Assembly (NCBI GenBank): GCA_964560205.1
Contig: CAZLKT010000001.1
Coordinates: 1 to 64,000 of the forward strand
Direction of reading: 5' to 3'
DNA: 64,000 nucleotides
Origin: CAZLKT01 sp964560205
Lineage (GTDB): Bacteria > Pseudomonadota > Alphaproteobacteria > Holosporales > Holosporaceae
In this document: positions 61,199 through 64,000 of the stretch, in pieces
How the letters are laid out: each line of letters begins with the position of its first letter
Numbering within the stretch: the first letter of the stretch is position 1
The notes under the pieces: generated by a model
The model's input: only the letters and a program-made list of their open reading frames with translations
Database searches by the model: none
Told to the model about the DNA's origin: nothing
Translations under genes and position numbers: made by a program

Positions 61199-62328
61199 AG
61201 AAAAACATCATACTTTTTTTTGGTGGTCAATCGGCAGAACATGAAATTTCCGTTATTTCCGCGCAAAATATTTTCTCCGCCATGTGCAAGAAAAAATATG
61301 AGGTTTTCTGTGTGGGCATCAGTAGGAAAGGACACATGGGATACTTTTCTCACGAAGATTTTGCCGCGATGAAACGAGTTGATGAGGAGAGCGTTTTACA
61401 AAATCCTTTAACAATGTTCATGGATTCTTCAGGGTTTTTCATAAATATCATGGGAGAAAAAACCTCTAAAAGAGTTGTTATTCATCTTGCTTTTCCCGTA
61501 CTCCATGGGCCCATGGGGGAGGATGGTGCCATACAGGGATGGCTTGAGAGCTTCAACATTCCCTACGTGGGGAACCCTGTGCTGGCTTCTGCTTTAAGTA
61601 TGAATAAAGCTCTCACAAAAACCATCGCTCTTGCCAATGGTATTCCTGTTATCCCATTTTCCGTTCTTCGAAAGGGTGAACACCTTCTGTCTTATGATGA
61701 TATGATGAGCATCTTAGATTCCAAAACCCTTTTTGTGAAACCCAATGCCTTGGGATCTTCTGTAGGCATGGCAAAGGTTTCTTCTTCCCAAGAATATACA
61801 GATGCGGTAAAGGATGCTTTTCTCTATGGAGATACTGTCATTGTGGAAAAATTTATGAGAAAACGACGAGAGTTTGAATGTGCGGTTCTGGGAAATATAT
61901 CTCTTCAGGTGTCTGGTGTTGTGGAGGTAAAATGTTTTCATGCATTTTATTCCTACTCAGCAAAATATTTAGACCCGGACTCCACTGATTTTTTCTTACC
62001 TGCCCCTATTTCTCAAGAGCTTTGCCAAGAGATACGGAAAAGAAGCAGAGAGATATTTCGTCTTTTGGAATGCCAGGGAATGGCAAGGGTGGATTTTATC
62101 ATGGATGAGGACAATGACAGGCTCTATTTCAATGAGGTTAATACAATACCTGGATTTACCTCCATAAGTTGCTATCCAAAATTATTTTTACACGAGGGCA
62201 TTTCCTATGAGGACCTCATCCAAAAGCTTCTTGACCTTGCCGAGGAGAGATTTTCTCGATGGAAAAAATTTTCCGTGGAACATGATGTTACAAAGGATCT
62301 CATTTACTATCCTTCAAAGGAAAAATAA
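61195..62328 (+). CDS. ddl: D-alanine-D-alanine ligase
   Basis: Ddl joins two D-alanines for the peptidoglycan stem peptide. The 377-residue ATP-grasp enzyme has FFGGQSAEHEISVISA, FPVLHGPMGEDGAIQGWLES, YVGNPVLASALSMNKALTK, FVKPNALGSSVGM, and the metal-binding FNEVNTIPGFTS. It is of the longer Ddl type with a Lid region insertion. The ATG at 61195 overlaps the alaS stop (ATGA). Together with LysC it shows that the organism makes peptidoglycan precursors. Confidence 0.95.
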   Translation: MKKNIILFFGGQSAEHEISVISAQNIFSAMCKKKYEVFCVGISRKGHMGYFSHEDFAAMKRVDEESVLQNPLTMFMDSSGFFINIMGEKTSKRVVIHLAFPVLHGPMGEDGAIQGWLESFNIPYVGNPVLASALSMNKALTKTIALANGIPVIPFSVLRKGEHLLSYDDMMSILDSKTLFVKPNALGSSVGMAKVSSSQEYTDAVKDAFLYGDTVIVEKFMRKRREFECAVLGNISLQVSGVVEVKCFHAFYSYSAKYLDPDSTDFFLPAPISQELCQEIRKRSREIFRLLECQGMARVDFIMDEDNDRLYFNEVNTIPGFTSISCYPKLFLHEGISYEDLIQKLLDLAEERFSRWKKFSVEHDVTKDLIYYPSKEK

Positions 62329-62329
62329 T

Positions 62330-63283
62330 ATGGTTTTTTCCCCTGAATGGCAGTTTGTGCAGCTTACATGGATTCTTCCAGAGGAAGAGGCGCTTTTTCT
62401 CATGGGATTCTTAGATGAGTGCTGTACGAGTACGGCAATTTTTGCAGTGGAGGAGGATTCCCCAGAAGCTTCGACCTCGTGGTGTGTGGAGGCGCTTTTG
62501 GCTCTTCAGCAGCACACGGAAGAATCATATCATATGTGGCTTCAAGGAGTTCTGGAGTTTTGCCAAAGAACCTCCTTACCTGTCCCTCATCAAGAGGGAA
62601 TTTTTGAGAAAAATTGGTTACTGGAATGTCAGACAAAGCTTCCCCCTATTCATGTGGGATCTTTTTATATCTATCAAGATTTTCATCAGGAAGATAAAAC
62701 TGCATTACATGCTTTGTGCATTCAGGCTGCCACAGCTTTTGGATCTGGGTATCATGAAACAACCCAAGCATGTCTTTTTTTACTAGAAAAACTGTGGCAG
62801 GATGATCCGTGGGACACTGCTTTGGATCTTGGTTGTGGTTCAGGGATCCTCACATTGGCCATGAATTGCTTGTCTCCAGGCTCCACCATAGGTGCAGATT
62901 ATGATGATGAAGCGGTGAAGATCTCATCTGAAAATGCTATGGTCAACAAAATATCCTGTGATTTTGTCACCAGCATGGGATTTTCTCACCATGAACTCCG
63001 ACGAGAATTTTCTCTCATCGTGGCCAATATTCTGTACGATCCTCTCACAGAACTTGCAGAAGATATAACCGCTTTTGCACAAAAATATGCAGTGCTTTCT
63101 GGCATACTGTCTCAGCAGAAATCGGGTCTTTTGGAGATATATGAGAAAAAAGGGTGGCATCTTTTGGCAGAAAAAGACATAGGAAAATGGTGTGCGATTC
63201 TTTTAAAGAAAAATGAGCATTGTGCCGCCGGAGAGAATCGAACTCTCGACCCCGTCCTTACCAAGGACGTGCTCTACCACTGA
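62330..63283 (+). CDS. prmA: Ribosomal protein L11 methyltransferase
   Basis: PrmA trimethylates lysines of ribosomal protein L11. The 317-residue protein has a diverged N-terminal substrate-recognition domain and a C-terminal SAM domain: AFGSGYHETTQACL, LDLGCGSGILTLA, GADYDDEAVKISSENA, and VANILYDPL with the NxxY/F motif. After the usual family end (WCAILLKK), about 20 more codons run into the antisense strand of tRNA-Thr before TGA at 63281. This suggests that the original stop was lost. The ATG at 62330 lies one base after the ddl stop. Confidence 0.9.
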   Translation: MVFSPEWQFVQLTWILPEEEALFLMGFLDECCTSTAIFAVEEDSPEASTSWCVEALLALQQHTEESYHMWLQGVLEFCQRTSLPVPHQEGIFEKNWLLECQTKLPPIHVGSFYIYQDFHQEDKTALHALCIQAATAFGSGYHETTQACLFLLEKLWQDDPWDTALDLGCGSGILTLAMNCLSPGSTIGADYDDEAVKISSENAMVNKISCDFVTSMGFSHHELRREFSLIVANILYDPLTELAEDITAFAQKYAVLSGILSQQKSGLLEIYEKKGWHLLAEKDIGKWCAILLKKNEHCAAGENRTLDPVLTKDVLYH

Positions 63284-63294
63284 GCCACGGCGGC
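63223..63294 (-). tRNA. tRNA-Thr (GGT)
   Basis: The minus strand gives acceptor GCCGCCG/CGGCGGC, D-arm TGGCTCAGTGG, anticodon arm CGTCCTTGGTAAGGACG with anticodon GGT, and T-arm GAGAGTTCGATTCTCTC. CCA is not encoded. Its antisense strand carries the 3' end of prmA. Confidence 0.94.
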
Positions 63295-63301
63295 TGGTGT
63301 C

Positions 63302-64000
63302 TTATTTTGACATAGACGGAGGATTTTTGGCAAGGCTTCCATGCAAAAATCTTTTGATGCCTATTCCTGGTCCCAAATCCATCATGATTCCACCCTCATA
63401 AGACACTCCAAGTACCCTGCCGTGAACTATATGGGACCCATGGTGAAGATATGCCATGTCTCTGTAATACAAAAGTCGCTGATGCAAAAGAGATAAGAAA
63501 GCATCTATGTCCGTAAGGAGAAGACCAAAAGTTTCTTGTAACTGTTTTTCAAGGTGTACTCTTATGGTGAAAAGATCATATTTCTTTTTGGTTTCATGGA
63601 AAAGAGATGTGGTGGCGTAGGATGCCTGCTCATGGGGAATATTATTTACATTTATTCCTATGCCTACAAGGCACTGAATCCATGTGTTTTCCTGGTTTAT
63701 TCCCATGGTCTCTGCCAGAGTTCCTGAGATTTTTTTCCCATTCCATAACACATCATTAATCCATTTTATCTGCAAAGGGGGGATGGCATCATTGATGATG
63801 CGTTCCATGGTGACTGCAACGGCATAGGCCGTTCCCAGAGGCAAGAATGGTAAAAGGTTTTTGTGACACACAGGCCAATGAAAGCACAGGGTACCATAAA
63901 ACCCTCCTTCAGGAGAGGCCCAGTGTCGCTGGTGGGTGCCATAGCCTTCTGTTTGTGTGGTGGCAATAATCCAATGCCAAACCTCCGGCGCAGAACTGGG
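63302..64000 (-). CDS. birA: Biotin-protein ligase (5' end outside the window)
   Basis: BirA attaches biotin to the carrier protein of acetyl-CoA carboxylase. The frame is open to the right edge, giving 232 residues. Visible are a diverged biotin-binding loop (TEGYGTHQRHWASPEGGFYG, where the usual GRGRxGR is weak), KWINDVLWNGKKISGTLAE with the catalytic Lys, VGIGINVNN, and a small C-terminal SH3-like domain (GRVLGVSYEGGIMMDLGPG). No N-terminal helix-turn-helix is seen, but the first residues lie beyond the edge. It is followed by tRNA-Thr on the same strand. Confidence 0.9.
   Translation of the reverse strand, partial: PSSAPEVWHWIIATTQTEGYGTHQRHWASPEGGFYGTLCFHWPVCHKNLLPFLPLGTAYAVAVTMERIINDAIPPLQIKWINDVLWNGKKISGTLAETMGINQENTWIQCLVGIGINVNNIPHEQASYATTSLFHETKKKYDLFTIRVHLEKQLQETFGLLLTDIDAFLSLLHQRLLYYRDMAYLHHGSHIVHGRVLGVSYEGGIMMDLGPGIGIKRFLHGSLAKNPPSMSK

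Overview
The window looks like the chromosome of an alphaproteobacterium. The best taxonomic marker is a MucR/Ros-type regulator (13903-14361), a family largely confined to Alphaproteobacteria. A+T-rich spacers, tightly packed housekeeping genes and several signal-peptide or repeat-rich proteins of unknown function suggest a reduced, possibly host-associated lineage (Holosporales- or Rickettsiales-like). That placement is inference from gene content, not a phylogeny. I see no rRNA, CRISPR array, insertion sequence or prophage. Four tRNA genes are present, all on the minus strand.

Layout. 1-8.2 kb: a secreted orphan, glyA, tRNA-Leu, a membrane-anchored orphan with ubiA, ffh, a small cysteine-rich lipoprotein, gpsA and tRNA-Arg. 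8.2-8.6 kb: an intergenic stretch with a complete candidate small-RNA gene. 8.6-14.4 kb: comM, a PpiD-like chaperone, rsfS, bamE, rluB and mucR. 14.6-20.2 kb: an AI-2E-family permease with pgsA, a low-complexity secreted protein, plsC and bamA. 20.2-33.8 kb: hflX, rpmG, ileS, a nitronate-monooxygenase-like gene, lysC, secF, tsaC, a small secreted repeat protein, tRNA-Arg, potD, rpmA-rplU, gph, hfq and rluD. 33.9-40.6 kb is the accessory region. It holds an 864-residue repeat-rich secreted protein, a frameshifted 45-residue relative of it, and two tandem lipoproteins that each join a TPR domain to a secretin domain. 40.8-49.4 kb: rho, then a minus-strand set yfgM-bamB-potA-potB, then a plus-strand operon dusB-membrane protein-ferredoxin reductase-acpS. 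49.4-58.1 kb: ssb-gyrA, the rpmH-rnpA-yidD-yidC-engB cluster, an MFS transporter and an esterase. 58.1-58.5 kb is an A+T-rich spacer with DnaA-box-like sites. 58.5-64 kb: alaS-ddl-prmA, tRNA-Thr and the 3' part of birA.

How it fits together. Much of the window builds the envelope. BamA, BamB, BamE and YfgM cover outer-membrane protein assembly and its periplasmic support. Ffh, SecF, YidC, YidD and a PpiD-like protein cover insertion and export. PlsC, PgsA, GpsA and AcpS cover lipid synthesis, and Ddl and LysC feed peptidoglycan. PotA, PotB and PotD make up most of a polyamine importer, split between two loci, with no PotC in view.

The most novel item is the TPR-secretin pair. Its secretin half is closest in motif order to Tad/CpaC-type secretins, but it lacks the usual N-terminal N0/N1 or BON domains. 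In their place is a lipoprotein TPR domain resembling TadD/PilF pilotins, so each protein may be a secretin carrying its own pilotin. The neighbouring Sec-dependent repeat protein is a plausible substrate or partner. That link rests only on adjacency.
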